A stretch of DNA of 64,000 bases from Streptomyces sp. CB01249 (GCF_001905735.1 NZ_LISW01000005.1:27969-91968), one strand, 5' to 3'. Shown: positions 8,499 to 19,300, counted from the stretch's first letter. Numbers and translations are program-made. The notes: generated by a model from the letters alone, not told the origin.

Positions 8499-9266
8499 TC
8501 AGGGGGTACGGCGGCCGAGCACCTTGTTCGTCCGGCTGGTGACGCCCCAGGCGGTCACCCGCCACAGCGCCTCGACCAGGATGTCCTTGCTCATCTTGGA
8601 GTCGCCGACCTCGCGGTCCACGAAGGTGATCGGCACCTCCACTACGTGGAAACCGGCCTCGATCGCGCGGCGGGCCAGATCGACCTGGAAGCAGTAGCCC
8701 TGCGAGGCGACCGCGTCCAGACCGATGCCCTTCAGGGTCTCGGTGCGGAAGGCGCGGTAGCCGCCGGTGACGTCCCGGGTCCGCAGGCCCAGCATCAGCC
8801 GCGAGTACGTGCTGCCGCCGCGCGAGATGAACTCGCGGGACTTGGGCCAGTTCACCACCCGGCCGCCGGGCACCCAGCGGGAGCCGAGGACCAGGTCCGC
8901 GCCCTTGAGCGCGGTGAGCAGCCGGGGCAGCTCCTCGGGCTGGTGGGAGCCGTCGGCGTCCATCTCGACCAGGACGCCGTAGTCGTGGTCCATGCCCCAG
9001 CGGAAGCCGGCGAGGTAGGCCGCGCCGAGCCCTTCCTTGCCCTTGCGGTGCAGGACGTGGACGTGGTCGTCGTCCGCGGCCAGCTCGTCGGCCAGCTTGC
9101 CCGTGCCGTCGGGGCTGTTGTCGTCGGCGACGAGAATGTGGGCCTCCGGCACGGCGGCGCGCACCCGGCTCACGATCGGCTTGATGTTCTCGGCCTCGTT
9201 GTAGGTCGGGATGATCACCAAGACACTGCCGAGCGGACCGAATTGCCGCTGACCGCCGTCGTTCAC
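8499..9266 (-). CDS. ppm1: Polyprenol monophosphomannose synthase (GT2)
   Basis: This 255-residue GT-A glycosyltransferase transfers mannose from GDP-mannose to polyprenol phosphate, giving the donor for O-mannosylation of secreted proteins. Motifs in order: VIIPTYNEAENI, VADDNSPDGTG, LVEMDADGSHQPEEL (metal-binding DxD) and GSRWVPGG. No membrane segments and no fused acyltransferase domain are present, so this is the stand-alone catalytic type, which in S. coelicolor works with a separate Lnt-like partner. It starts at GTG 9266 after GAGGGG. Confidence 0.9.
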   Translation of the reverse strand: MNDGGQRQFGPLGSVLVIIPTYNEAENIKPIVSRVRAAVPEAHILVADDNSPDGTGKLADELAADDDHVHVLHRKGKEGLGAAYLAGFRWGMDHDYGVLVEMDADGSHQPEELPRLLTALKGADLVLGSRWVPGGRVVNWPKSREFISRGGSTYSRLMLGLRTRDVTGGYRAFRTETLKGIGLDAVASQGYCFQVDLARRAIEAGFHVVEVPITFVDREVGDSKMSKDILVEALWRVTAWGVTSRTNKVLGRRTP

Positions 9267-9359
9267 TTACTGCCCCTCACGTCCGTACGCAGGTGCACAC
9301 CATATCGAGCGCGGCGGGGCGGGACGCCGACCCGGTCGGGGTGGCGCGGGAGCCGCGGC

Positions 9360-9400
9360 GGACAGAAGAGCGGAATCGGGGACAGAAGTGCGGATCGGGG
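9360..9400. repeat. Two-copy tandem near-repeat of about 20 bp
   Basis: The unit GGACAGAAGnGCGGAnTCGG occurs twice head to tail (about 9360-9379 and 9380-9400) with one substitution and one single-base gap. No function is evident. Confidence 0.6.
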
Positions 9401-9653
9401 CCCGGAGTCCTTCGGGCCGACCTGGGACCCGCTGGCTGCGGGTCGACCTAGAGCCGTTGTCTACTGAACGTCCGGGCCCCACCCGGGTCGCACCCTCCGT
9501 CCGGCTGAAACCTTCCCTCGCCCCCGAGGCGCGGGCGCTGAACCTGGCTGTCAGTGGCGGTGCGCCGGTGCGGCACACCACCCCGTGACCCAGCGGCGTT
9601 CGACGACTGCGTGGAGGTTTTACCGGTCGGACGTCCTGTGGTGGACTCGGCCG

Positions 9654-9684
9654 AACCTACCGGCCGATGGCCGCATTCTGTCAA
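9654..9684 (-). promoter_or_regulatory. Candidate housekeeping promoter upstream of ppm1
   Basis: On the minus strand TTGACA (9679-9684) is followed after 19 nt by TAGGTT (9654-9659). The -35 box is perfect; the spacing is slightly long. It would start a transcript about 385 nt before ppm1. Confidence 0.45.
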
Positions 9685-9793
9685 TACTTGCCTGACCTGC
9701 GTCGATTACCGAAATTGCCTGGTCAGTCCCGAAGATCCCCAGGTGGCGGAAGAGCGGACCGGCCTTCGATCGGCGGACCGGAATGTCCGCACG

Positions 9794-11434
9794 TCACTCG
9801 TTCGGCCTTACGTAGACAGTTTGTCCGAGGACCACGGTGCGCAGGCAGACCGGCAGGTCGGCACCGGGGCTGAGGTCGGGCAGTCCCGGCGTCCCGGACC
9901 GGGGGTCGGTCGACCAGCGCGCCACCCGGTCGTCGGGCGCCTGGACCACCAGCTGGTCGGTGCGCCACACCGCGTAGTCGGCCGGGGCGCCGGGCACCAG
10001 GGTCCCCGCGTCGTCCCGCCCCAGGGCCCGCCAGCCGCCCCGGGTGTGCGCGGTGAAGGCGGCCCGGACCGAGACGCGGTGCTCCAGCGTCCGGTGGAAG
10101 GCGGCGGCCCGTACGGTCCCCCATGGGTCCAGCGGGGTCACCGGGCTGTCCGAGCCGAAGGCGAGCGGCACACCGGCCCGCAGCAGCGCCGCGTACGGGT
10201 TGAGGGTGGCGGCCCGGCCGACGCCGAGGCGCTGGGCGTACATGCCCTCCTCGCCGCCCCACGCGGCGTCGAAGGCGGGCTGGACGGAGGCGGTGAGGCC
10301 CAGCTCCGCGAAGGCCGCGACGGTCTCCGGGGTGAGCATCTCCGCGTGCTCGACGCGGTGCCGGGCGGCCCGCACCCGGGCCAGGCCCACCTTCTCGGCG
10401 GCGGCCCTGACGCCCTGGACGACCGACGAGAGCGCCGCGTCCCCGATGGCGTGGAAGCCCGCCTGGAGCCCCGCCTCGGTGCAGGCGGCGACGTGGGCGG
10501 CGATCCGGGCGGCGTCCAGGTGGGCGGTGCCGGTGTGCGGGGCGTCGGCGTACGGCTCGTGCAGGCAGGCGGTGTGGGAGCCGAGCGAGCCGTCCACGAA
10601 GAGGTCGCCGGCCGCGCCGACGGCGCCGAGCTCGCGGATCCGCCGGGCGTCCTTCTCGTCGGCCACCTCCTGGGCCCAGTAGCCGAAGACCCGGGGCCCG
10701 GGCTGCTCGGCGGCCACCTTCAGCAGCCCGGTGAAGTCGTCCTCGTCGGAGATGTCGGGGCCGCCGCACTCGTGGAGCGAGCCGATGCCGAGGGAGGCGG
10801 CGTGGCGCAGCGCGGCACGCTGCGCCTCGGCGCGCTGGGCGGGCGTGACGGCGTCGTGGGCGGCCGCGCGCACGGCGTGGTGGGCGGCGGCGGTCAGCGG
10901 TCCCTCGGGGTCGTATCCGGGCATCGTGGTGACGCCGGGGACGAGGTCGAGCAGGGCGGTGCTGACGACCGCGGAGTGCACGTCGACCCGGGGCAGGTAG
11001 ACGGGCCGGCCGGCCGCCGCCTCGTCCAGCTCGGCGCGGGAGGGCGGCCGCTGCTCGGGCCAGCGGGTGGCGTCCCAGCCGTGTCCGAGGACGACCCGGT
11101 CGGCGGGGTGGGCGGTGACGTGGGCGCGGACGCGGGCGAGGGCGTCGCCGAGGGTGCGGGCGCCGGAGAGGTCGAGCCCGGTGAGGGCGAGACCGGTCGA
11201 GGTGGTGTGGACGTGGGCGTCGGTGAACGCGGGGGTGACCAGGGCCCCTTCGAGGTCGATCACCTCGTCGACGCCGCTCGCGAAGGCGTCGGCGGCGCCT
11301 TCGGAGCCCACCCAGGCGACATGGCCCCGTTCGACCACCATGGCGGTGGCGAAGGGGTCGGCGGGGCTGTGGACGTCTCCACCGCGCAGCAGCACGGTGC
11401 GGTGTTCGCTCTGGGGGGCGGTGCTCTCGGTCAT
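9794..11434 (-). CDS. YtcJ-like amidohydrolase
   Basis: This 546-residue metal-dependent hydrolase belongs to the amidohydrolase superfamily (family 3). It shows an N-terminal composite sheet (VLLRGGDVHSP), the metal-binding HxH in FTDAHVHTT, LGHGWDATRW, the substrate loop VDGSLGSHTA, GFHAIGDAAL, VEHAEML and FGSDSPVTPLDPW with the catalytic Asp. No signal peptide is present. The natural substrate of this group is generally unknown; amide or N-acyl cleavage is likely. The ATG at 11434 was chosen because the longer frame runs back into a palindromic mini-element. Confidence 0.85.
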   Translation of the reverse strand: MTESTAPQSEHRTVLLRGGDVHSPADPFATAMVVERGHVAWVGSEGAADAFASGVDEVIDLEGALVTPAFTDAHVHTTSTGLALTGLDLSGARTLGDALARVRAHVTAHPADRVVLGHGWDATRWPEQRPPSRAELDEAAAGRPVYLPRVDVHSAVVSTALLDLVPGVTTMPGYDPEGPLTAAAHHAVRAAAHDAVTPAQRAEAQRAALRHAASLGIGSLHECGGPDISDEDDFTGLLKVAAEQPGPRVFGYWAQEVADEKDARRIRELGAVGAAGDLFVDGSLGSHTACLHEPYADAPHTGTAHLDAARIAAHVAACTEAGLQAGFHAIGDAALSSVVQGVRAAAEKVGLARVRAARHRVEHAEMLTPETVAAFAELGLTASVQPAFDAAWGGEEGMYAQRLGVGRAATLNPYAALLRAGVPLAFGSDSPVTPLDPWGTVRAAAFHRTLEHRVSVRAAFTAHTRGGWRALGRDDAGTLVPGAPADYAVWRTDQLVVQAPDDRVARWSTDPRSGTPGLPDLSPGADLPVCLRTVVLGQTVYVRPNE

Positions 11435-11484
11435 GAGCACCAGTCTCCCGCCTGCCGGGACCGCCCCCGTGCGCGCCCCCCTGG

Positions 11485-11648
11485 AGGGGGTGTCTGATGG
11501 GTCCCCGCGGCGTCGCGTCGCCTGGCACGCGCGCTCGCCGCGTTGCCGAAAAGCCCTAGTAGCTCCGCTACGAGGACTTCCCGGCGCCTTGCGATCGCAC
11601 GCACCAGACGCCGCTCCTTCCTCCACGGGGACCCATCAGACACCCCCT
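11485..11648. mobile_element. Palindromic mini-element, copy 1 (MITE-like)
   Basis: Perfect 23-bp inverted ends (11485-11507 and 11626-11648) enclose about 118 bp that itself folds, including a central near-perfect hairpin near 11552-11580. It has no reading frame of its own. Its inner sequence, read on the minus strand, aligns by eye with the element at 56962-57142: GGCGTC, GGTGCGTGC, a GTA..GGA..TAC hairpin and GCGGCGAG line up in order. The two are therefore homologous. The right end supplies the stop codon of the adjacent Lrp gene. Confidence 0.7.
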
Positions 11649-12087
11649 AGATCTGCGGCGGGCGTGCCTCGTACGGGGTGGACAGGACGACCGTGGTGCG
11701 GGTGGAGACGCCGGCGAGCGAGCGGATGCGGGTGAGCAGGTTCTCCAGCTCCAGCGGGGTCGCCACGCGGACCTTGAGGATGTAGTTCTCGTCGCCGGCG
11801 ACGCTGTGGCACGCCTCCAGCTCCGGGACGCCGGCGAGCCGTTCGGCGATGTCGTCCGGGGCGCTGGGGTCGAACGGCTTGACGGAGATGAACGCGGTCA
11901 GCGGCAGGCCGACCGCCTCCGGGTCCACGACCGCGGCGTAGCCGCGGATCACCCCGCGCTGCTCCAGCCTGCGGACGCGCTGATGAACCGCCGAGGTGGA
12001 CAGGCCGGTGGCCTTGCCCAGGTCGGTGTAGCTCATCCGCCCGTCCTTGACGAGCAACTCCACGATGTGACGGTCCAGCTCCTCCAT
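11647..12087 (-). CDS. Lrp/AsnC-family transcriptional regulator
   Basis: This 146-residue protein has an N-terminal helix-turn-helix (LDRHIVELLVKDGRMSYTDL, then LSTSAVHQRVRRLEQRGVI) and a C-terminal RAM ligand-binding domain (AFISVKPF, ACHSVAGDENYILKVRV). Lrp/AsnC proteins usually respond to amino acids. The start MEELDRHIV at 12087 was chosen because the family begins here; no ribosome site precedes it, so it may be leaderless. The stop TAG lies exactly in the end of a palindromic mini-element, so the last residues may have been altered by insertion. Confidence 0.9.
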   Translation of the reverse strand: MEELDRHIVELLVKDGRMSYTDLGKATGLSTSAVHQRVRRLEQRGVIRGYAAVVDPEAVGLPLTAFISVKPFDPSAPDDIAERLAGVPELEACHSVAGDENYILKVRVATPLELENLLTRIRSLAGVSTRTTVVLSTPYEARPPQI

Positions 12088-12094
12088 ATGGATC

Positions 12095-12100
12095 AATCTA
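12095..12100 (-). promoter_or_regulatory. Candidate -10 box for a leaderless Lrp transcript
   Basis: TAGATT on the minus strand lies 7 nt before the ATG at 12087, the distance expected if transcription begins at the start codon. No clear -35 box was found. Confidence 0.35.
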
Positions 12101-12289
12101 TGGCCATGAGTCGTTCCCGGCACAGCTGCCCAGCCCTTGGGACGGCACCTGCGCCGGGCATGTGACCAACGCCACAGGTTTACGCGACAGTAGGGGGACA
12201 CGGAACGGTTACGGCCGATCGGTGGCGGGAAGTGCTTGCTGTGGCCGAGGCCACAGCGTCATGCCGGCCCATCCGAGGGGGGATTTCCC

Positions 12290-12685
12290 ATGCCACACCT
12301 GAAGCTCACCGGACGTACCGAACCGGAGCCCGTTGATCCGTTCGAGGACTCCGCTCCCGACGCGTACGACACCTTCGAGATGTACCGGGTCGTGTGCCCG
12401 GACTGCGCGCAGCCCATCGCGCTCCTGGCGGACGAGGACGTGCTCCCGGAGCACGCGCTGTGCCCGTCCCCGTGGAACCCGTTCGTGCTCACCGTGTGCC
12501 CCGGTACGGGCCGTGCCGCCGGGGACCCGCCGGCCGAGGCGGACGGGGTGCAGGAGCAGGAGACGGCGCTGCTGCTGACGCTCCCGCAGGGGCTGGACTG
12601 GCGGACGCAGCCCTTCTCGCACGCCGGCGGTGCCGGTTCCCGCCCGATCCGGGTGGCCGCTCCGCTCCGGCGCGAGGCCGCCTGA
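12290..12685 (+). CDS. Hypothetical protein with paired cysteines
   Basis: This 131-residue soluble protein is not recognised. A strong ribosome site (GAGGGGGGA) precedes the ATG at 12290. It holds a CPDC pair at about residues 39-42 and two later CP motifs (ALCPSPW, TVCPGTG), an arrangement that could bind zinc. The N-terminus is acidic (EPEPVDPFEDSAPDAYDTFE). The strong ribosome site and cysteine pattern argue that it is real. No pathway can be inferred from its neighbours. Confidence 0.7.
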   Translation: MPHLKLTGRTEPEPVDPFEDSAPDAYDTFEMYRVVCPDCAQPIALLADEDVLPEHALCPSPWNPFVLTVCPGTGRAAGDPPAEADGVQEQETALLLTLPQGLDWRTQPFSHAGGAGSRPIRVAAPLRREAA

Positions 12686-12808
12686 GCCTTCCTTCCCGAA
12701 CGCGCGGCCGGGGTGCGGGAGCAACCCGGCAGCCGGGGGGAACCGGGTGAACATTCGCCCGAATCGAACAGCCAGTGACCCCGCCGCACCCCACGGCGTT
12801 GCCCCGGT

Positions 12809-13120
12809 ATGACCCCGCTGCATTCCACGGCCGGCCCCGGGCGCCGCCGTCTCGCCGCTCCGCCCTCCGAAGAATCGGTTCCGCAGTCCGGTTCCGTACC
12901 GGCGTCCCGGTCCGAACCGCCCCGGTCCGCGCCGCGCGCGGTGCCCCATTCGAGCGATCCGCCGATCTACCGGGCGCTGCTGCGGCACTGGGAGAGCACG
13001 GGCCGGACCCTGCCAGGCCGTCATGACCAGGACTGGAACCGGATCATGACGACGCCCGTGTGGTCCGAGCGGCCGCTGCGGGTCAGCGGGACTCAGGGCC
13101 CGCGAGGTGGCGCGCGATGA
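12809..13120 (+). CDS. Small hypothetical protein
   Basis: This frame of 103 codons has a Pro/Ser/Arg-rich first half and a more protein-like second half (DPPIYRALLRHWESTGRTLP, then WNRIMTTPVW). Coding probably begins later, for instance at the in-frame GTG at 12941, because no ribosome site precedes the ATG at 12809. Its last 38 bp overlap the 3' end of the convergent acyl-CoA dehydrogenase gene. It may be a small conserved Streptomyces protein, but no function is visible. Confidence 0.45.
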   Translation: MTPLHSTAGPGRRRLAAPPSEESVPQSGSVPASRSEPPRSAPRAVPHSSDPPIYRALLRHWESTGRTLPGRHDQDWNRIMTTPVWSERPLRVSGTQGPRGGAR

Positions 13121-14255
13121 CCATCCGCTGAATCTGGTTGGTGCCCTCCACGATCTGGAGCACCTTGGCCTCGCGCATGAGGCGTTCGACGGGGAAGTCC
13201 TGCGTGTAGCCGTAGCCGCCGAGCACCTGGACGGCGTCGATGGTCACCTGCATCGCGGCGTCCGTGCAGAAGAGCTTGGCCATGGCGGCCTGGCGCGAGA
13301 AGGGGCGGCCCGCGTCCCTCAGCCGGGCGGCCTCCAGATAGAGCGCGCGGCCGGCCTCGATGCGGGTCGCCATGTCGGCGAGCATGAAGCGCAGGCCCTG
13401 GAAGTCCGCGATGGGGCGGCCGAACTGCTTGCGGCCGGTGGCGTAGTCGAGGGCCGCGCCCAGTGCGGCCTGGGCGACGCCGATGGCGCAGGCGGCGATG
13501 CCGAGGCGGCCGGAGTCGAGGGCGGACAGGGCGATCGCGAAGCCCTGGCCCTCCTCGCCGATCCGGCGGGCGTCGGGGATGCGGACGCCGTCGAAGTGGA
13601 GCTGGGCGGTGGGCGAGCCCTTCATGCCCATCTTCTTCTCGGGGACGGCCGCGCTCAGCCCGGCGGCGTCACCGGGGACGAGGAAGGCGGTGATGCCCCG
13701 GGCGCCCTCGGCGCCGGTGCGGGCCAGCACGGTGTAGAAGTCGGCGATGCCGCCGTGCGTGATCCAGGCCTTGGTGCCGGTGATCACCCAGTCGTCGCCG
13801 TCCCGTACGGCCTTGGTGCGCAGCGAGGCGGCGTCGGAGCCGGAGGCCGGTTCGGAGAGGCAGTAGGCGCCGAGCAGGCCGCCGGAGAGCATCGACGGGA
13901 GGTGTTCGGCGCGCTGCTCCTTGGTGCCGTAGCCGGCGAGTCCGTGGCAGGCGAGGGAGTGGACGCTGACGCCGAGGCCGACGGTGAGCCGGGCGGCGCT
14001 GAGCTCTTCGAGGACCTGGAGGTAGACCTCGTACGGCTGGTCGCCGCCGCCGTGTTCGGAGTCGTAGGGCAGGCCGAGCAGGCCTGACTCGGAGAGCAGG
14101 GTGAAGACCTCGCGGGGGAAGCGGCCCGCTTCCTCCTCCTCGGCCGCCCCCGGGACGATCTCCCGCTGGGCGATGTCCCGTACGAGGTCGATCAGCTGGC
14201 TGGATTCCTCGGTGGGCAGACGGCGTTCGACCCACTGCGGGGCACGGTCGGACAT
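13083..14255 (-). CDS. Acyl-CoA dehydrogenase
   Basis: This 390-residue FAD enzyme of fatty acid or branched-chain acyl-CoA oxidation forms the trans-2-enoyl-CoA and passes electrons to ETF. Signatures: N-terminal helical domain, FAD-binding YCLSEPASGSDAASL and WITHG, then QFGRPIADFQ and the C-terminal QVLGGYGYTQDFPVERLMRE. The catalytic Glu lies in QIVEGTNQIQ. Length is typical. The start MSDRAPQW at 14255 has GGAGGAG upstream. Chain-length preference cannot be judged by eye. Confidence 0.93.
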   Translation of the reverse strand: MSDRAPQWVERRLPTEESSQLIDLVRDIAQREIVPGAAEEEEAGRFPREVFTLLSESGLLGLPYDSEHGGGDQPYEVYLQVLEELSAARLTVGLGVSVHSLACHGLAGYGTKEQRAEHLPSMLSGGLLGAYCLSEPASGSDAASLRTKAVRDGDDWVITGTKAWITHGGIADFYTVLARTGAEGARGITAFLVPGDAAGLSAAVPEKKMGMKGSPTAQLHFDGVRIPDARRIGEEGQGFAIALSALDSGRLGIAACAIGVAQAALGAALDYATGRKQFGRPIADFQGLRFMLADMATRIEAGRALYLEAARLRDAGRPFSRQAAMAKLFCTDAAMQVTIDAVQVLGGYGYTQDFPVERLMREAKVLQIVEGTNQIQRMVIARHLAGPESR

Positions 14256-14470
14256 GACGGCGCTCTCCTCCCTGTCGGGCGTTGCGGCGGTCGCACGCGC
14301 GGGGTGTGAGCGGCGCCGCCGGGGGGGGATCTCCGGGCGATGCCCGAAATCACTGCTGCCCAGCCGATGTTGCCCTCCCGGATTACGAGAGGCGCAGGCA
14401 GGCGGCTGTGGCGGGACGAGTATGCCCGATCGGATGGCATCCGTCACCGGTTGACCGAACATATGGATGA

Positions 14471-14503
14471 CCGGGTGTCCGGAACCCGGCTCCGGACACC
14501 CGG
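14471..14503. repeat. Perfect hairpin between the acyl-CoA dehydrogenase and chitinase genes
   Basis: CCGGGTGTCCGG (14471-14482) and its exact complement (14492-14503) flank a 9-nt loop. It lies upstream of the chitinase -35 box between divergent genes, so it is not an obvious terminator for either. It could be a regulator site. Confidence 0.5.
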
Positions 14504-14514
14504 AGATCATCGAT

Positions 14515-14558
14515 ATTGGTCCGAACCATTGACCCAACTGGTCTAGTCCATCTACCGT
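14515..14558 (+). promoter_or_regulatory. Chitinase promoter with two DasR-like (dre) sites
   Basis: TTGACC (14529-14534) and TACCGT (14553-14558) are 18 nt apart. ATTGGTCCGAACCAT (14515-14529) abuts the -35 box and ACTGGTCTAGTCCA (14537-14550) lies in the spacer. Both resemble the dre consensus ACTGGTCTAGACCA, to which the GlcNAc-responsive repressor DasR binds in S. coelicolor chitinase promoters. Confidence 0.8.
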
Positions 14559-14650
14559 TCCCGGCGAACCGGCTTTCCGCGTTCATGCCAAATCTGAGCG
14601 CCGGAAGCCGGTAGTCCATTGGCACGTCCCCTCCCCCACGAGGAGCAACC

Positions 14651-15925
<1,275 letters not shown>

Positions 15926-15942
15926 CCCGGTAGCGCGGTGAA

Positions 15943-15983
15943 CGTCGGGGGCGGGGAGCCGGTCGGGCTCCCCGCCCCCGACG
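15943..15983. terminator. Terminator between the chitinase and the small membrane protein gene
   Basis: Perfect 18-bp GC-rich arms (15943-15960 and 15966-15983) flank a 5-nt loop between convergent genes. Confidence 0.85.
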
Positions 15984-15991
15984 CGTATGCG

Positions 15992-16141
15992 CTAGAGCAG
16001 GCCGAGCTGTGTGACGAGCATGGCGACCACGACCACGAGGGTCCAGCCCACGATGTGCTCCAGCAGCTGGGGGCCGTCGTCGGGGCCGCCGGTGCGGGCG
16101 CGGCGGCGGGCGGCGGTGAGGGTGGCGGCAGTCGCGCTCAT
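15992..16141 (-). CDS. SCO1431-family small membrane protein
   Basis: This 49-residue protein has a short charged N-terminus (TAARRRARTGGPDDGP) and one C-terminal membrane helix (IVGWTLVVVVAMLVTQLGLL). Size and sequence match the Streptomyces family named after SCO1431, whose function is unknown. Here too it follows the chitinase in convergent orientation. The ATG at 16141 is preferred because the upstream extension is not membrane-like and has no ribosome site. Confidence 0.75.
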   Translation of the reverse strand: MSATAATLTAARRRARTGGPDDGPQLLEHIVGWTLVVVVAMLVTQLGLL

Positions 16142-16259
16142 GGCATCTCGTTCGGTCGGCCGGCAGAAGGTGTACCCAGCACCCGGCCGGGACCCGACCA
16201 CAGTGCCAGCCCGGCGGGTCCGGGGGTAGAGACGTCCGTCACTCCCCCGGGCGCCCGGC

Positions 16260-16311
16260 CCCGGCACCGCCCCCACGACGTGCGCAAACCGTACGCGGGG
16301 GCGGTGCCGGG
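16260..16311 (-). terminator. Terminator downstream of S8 protease 1
   Basis: Perfect 15-bp arms (16260-16274 and 16297-16311) lie just past the protease stop codon at 16336, within the otherwise empty 16142-16335 interval. Confidence 0.65.
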
Positions 16312-16335
16312 TGTGCCGGAGACCACACCGCGCGG

Positions 16336-19300
16336 TCAGCGCACCTCGTACGCCCTGATCATGGTCTGGCTCACCCGCGCCCCCTGCTTGTCCGTGAGCG
16401 TGACCTTCAGGTGGACGAACGTTCCGGCGGGCGCGTCGCCCGGAAGGCGAGCCTGCCGGCCGCTACCGGTGGACGTGACGCGGGCCTCGTGCCAGCCGGT
16501 GACCGCGTCGACGGTGGACTCGGTGCCGTACGCGTACTCCAGGCTCACCTTCCGCAGCGTGGCGGGCCGCGCCGAGTCGTCGGTGACGGCGCCGAGGCCG
16601 ATCGTGGTCGACTCCCCCGCAGGGCGGGAGTTGCGCAGGTCGGACGGTACGTCGAGGACGGGGACGAGCAGGTGCTGGGCGCCTTGGTCCGAAGCGTCGG
16701 TGGTGAAGACCCACTCGGTGGCGTAGGCGAGGCCGGTGCGGTCCATGGCACCGGCGCGGCGCTGCCACTGCTGGCGGAACGTCACTTCGGCCTTCTCCTG
16801 CGGAAGGTCGAAGGTGCCGGAGACCAGGTTCTGCGGCTCGCCGTCGAGCAGCAGTTGCCGGGTGCCGTTGTCCGTCGACCCGAGGGTGGAGTCGTGCCCG
16901 CCCGCGTCGCCGAACGGGGCGATCGTGAAGCCCAGGCGGCTGCTCTCGCGGTTCATCAGGGGCTGGGCGTAGGTGTTGCGGACCGGCCCGTAGGGCGACT
17001 TGTACCACTGGGACGTCGTACGGCCCTTGTCCAGTTCGCGCGGCCCGTCGTACGAGGTGCTGCCGTACGGGCCGAGGTCCCGGCGCATCAGCGTGGTCCA
17101 CGTCAGCCCGTCGCGGCCTGCCGGGGTGAAGTACTCGGTGCGCTGCTGGGGCGCGTGCAGCGGCAGGGTGGTGCCACCCGCCCAGACTGCTGGGATGCCC
17201 GGCAGGCCGACCTTGACGTCCGACCAGTACGTCGCGTCGTCCGGGCCCTGGACGTGGTAGCGGGCGTCGGTGGCCGCGAGGTCGCGGTCCCGGACGCGCC
17301 GGGTGCCGGTGACGATCGAACCGTGCGACGTGGAGGCCAGGTTGTACACGTACGGGCTGCGGTCGGTCGCGGTGCCGGACCAGGACAGACGGACGTCGCC
17401 CTTGTCCAGTGCGGCCTTGATCGCCCGTGAGTCGGCCGCCGTGATGGTGGCCTGCGGGATGCCCTCGGGACCGGTGATCTGGAACCGCCCCTCGCTCTCC
17501 GGGACGGCCGCCAGCACGCCCGTAGCGCCGGCCTTCCTCGCGGCGGTGTCCCAGGTGAAGGCGTTGCCGCCGCCGGTGCCCGCGTCCACGAGGGCGATGC
17601 GGCCCGTGAGGTCGTGGGCGGCGAAGTTCGCGTCGGTGCCCTTGCCGATGTACGTCACCGGCGCGGAGCCCTTGCCGTCGAACTCGGTCCCCTTCTGCAC
17701 CGGGAGCGAGTCCAGGACCCGGCCTCCGGTGACGGTCAGCACGGCGCGCGGCGCGGTCTGCCGGGCGGCGGCGAGGAACGTCAGCCGGTCGTCGCCGTGC
17801 ACCGGCTGGGCGTAGATCCCCTTGACGTACGACGGGACGGTGGTGAGGTATCCGGCCTGGAGGCGGCGGGAGTCGTCCAGGCCGATCGCGAGGCCGAGGG
17901 CGAACCCGGCGCTCTGGCTGGGGCGTTCGGTGTCCCAGGAGACGCGGCGCGCGTCGCGGGCGTCGAGCGTGACCTCGGTGTCGCCGGAGACCGTCAGCTT
18001 CTCGCGGTAGAGCTGGCTGACCGAGTCGACGCTGCCGATGCCGCCGGGCTCGTCGCGGGTCATGACGAGGCCGCTCAGCGCGTACGTGCCGAGGGGCACC
18101 CGGATCGTGGTGCTGCCGGGCTCGGGGTAGCCGAGGGTGTAGCGCTTCGCCGTGTCGCGGTGGTCGTCGAACAGCTGGAAGGCGGACGGGGACGACGCCG
18201 GGTCGCCGTGCCGGTCGAGGCCCTTGACGGTGAGGTCGGCGGACGGGACCTCCATGTGCACACCGAACGGCACGGTGACGCGGACCCCGTGCGACCCGGT
18301 CGCGACGAGGCGGCCGGTGACCGTGCCGTACGCCCCGGCGCTCAGCCGGGCGCCCGGGTCGATGCGGACCGGCACCTCGGCGGTCCCCCGCGCCGGGACG
18401 GTGACCGTGGTGCGGGCGGGACGCGCGAAGCCGGAGAGGCGGCTGCCGTCGTCGCCCCGGACGTCCTCGACGCGCAGGCCGAGCCGGACGTCCTTGCCGG
18501 TGAGGTTGGTGAGGGTGACCGTGCGGTCCACCGGGGCGAGGTTCCGCTGCGGGTACGCGAAGTCGCCCAGGAGCGGCACGGGCGGGGCGGTGACCGGCTG
18601 GGACACCGCGCGGGCCACGTCCATCGGGCCCGCGCCCTGCTCCAGGACCGCCGCGTCGGTGGACCGCGCGGACGAGGTGAGCAGGGCCTTGAGCCCGGCC
18701 GGGGTCAGCTCGGGGTGCTGCTGGAGGAGCAGGGCGGCGCCGCCCGCGACGTGCGGGGTCGCCATCGAGGTGCCGGACATCTCCTGGTACGCCTGGGCGC
18801 CCCGGCCACCGGAGTTGGCAGCGACGACGCCGACGCCCTGGGACGCGATGTCGGGCTTGGCGCTCACACCGTCGACGGAGGGGCCCCGGCTGGAGAAGGA
18901 GGCGGTGGCGTTCTCGCGGTCGACCGCGCCGACGGTGAGGGCGCTGGGCGCGCAGCCGGGGGTGGAGACGGTGCCGCGCAGCGAGGCGTTGCCGGCGGCT
19001 ATGACGAACAGGGCCTGGTCGCTGAGGCGTTCCACCGCGTCGACGCCGGGTCCGGCGCAGGCGGTGTCGCCGTCGGAGCCGAGCGACATGGAGACGACGC
19101 GGGCGCCCTGGCCGACCGCCCATTCCATGCCGTTGACGATGCCGCTGATCGAGCCGGAGCCGTCGTCGTCCAGCACCTTGCCGATGAGCAGGTCCGCCTT
19201 GGGGGCCATGCCCGCGTACGTGCCGTGGGAGGCGGCGCCGGTGCCGGCCACGGTGGACGCGGTGTGGGTGCCGTGGCCGGTGCGGTCGTCGGTGGCCGGG

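Larger units (their letters stand above)
9267..9793. other. 527-bp intergenic region upstream of ppm1, no convincing gene
   Basis: Both flanking genes run on the minus strand. Short frames here have low-complexity Arg/Pro/Ser products typical of shadows. The interval holds a tandem near-repeat and one candidate minus-strand promoter almost 390 nt from the ppm1 start. It could supply a long ppm1 leader or an unannotated transcript. Confidence 0.5.

Noticed and set aside
9267..9581. 104-codon minus-strand frame upstream of ppm1
   Set aside because: Ser/Arg/Pro-rich composition, no ribosome site and no recognisable domain; it overlaps a tandem repeat.
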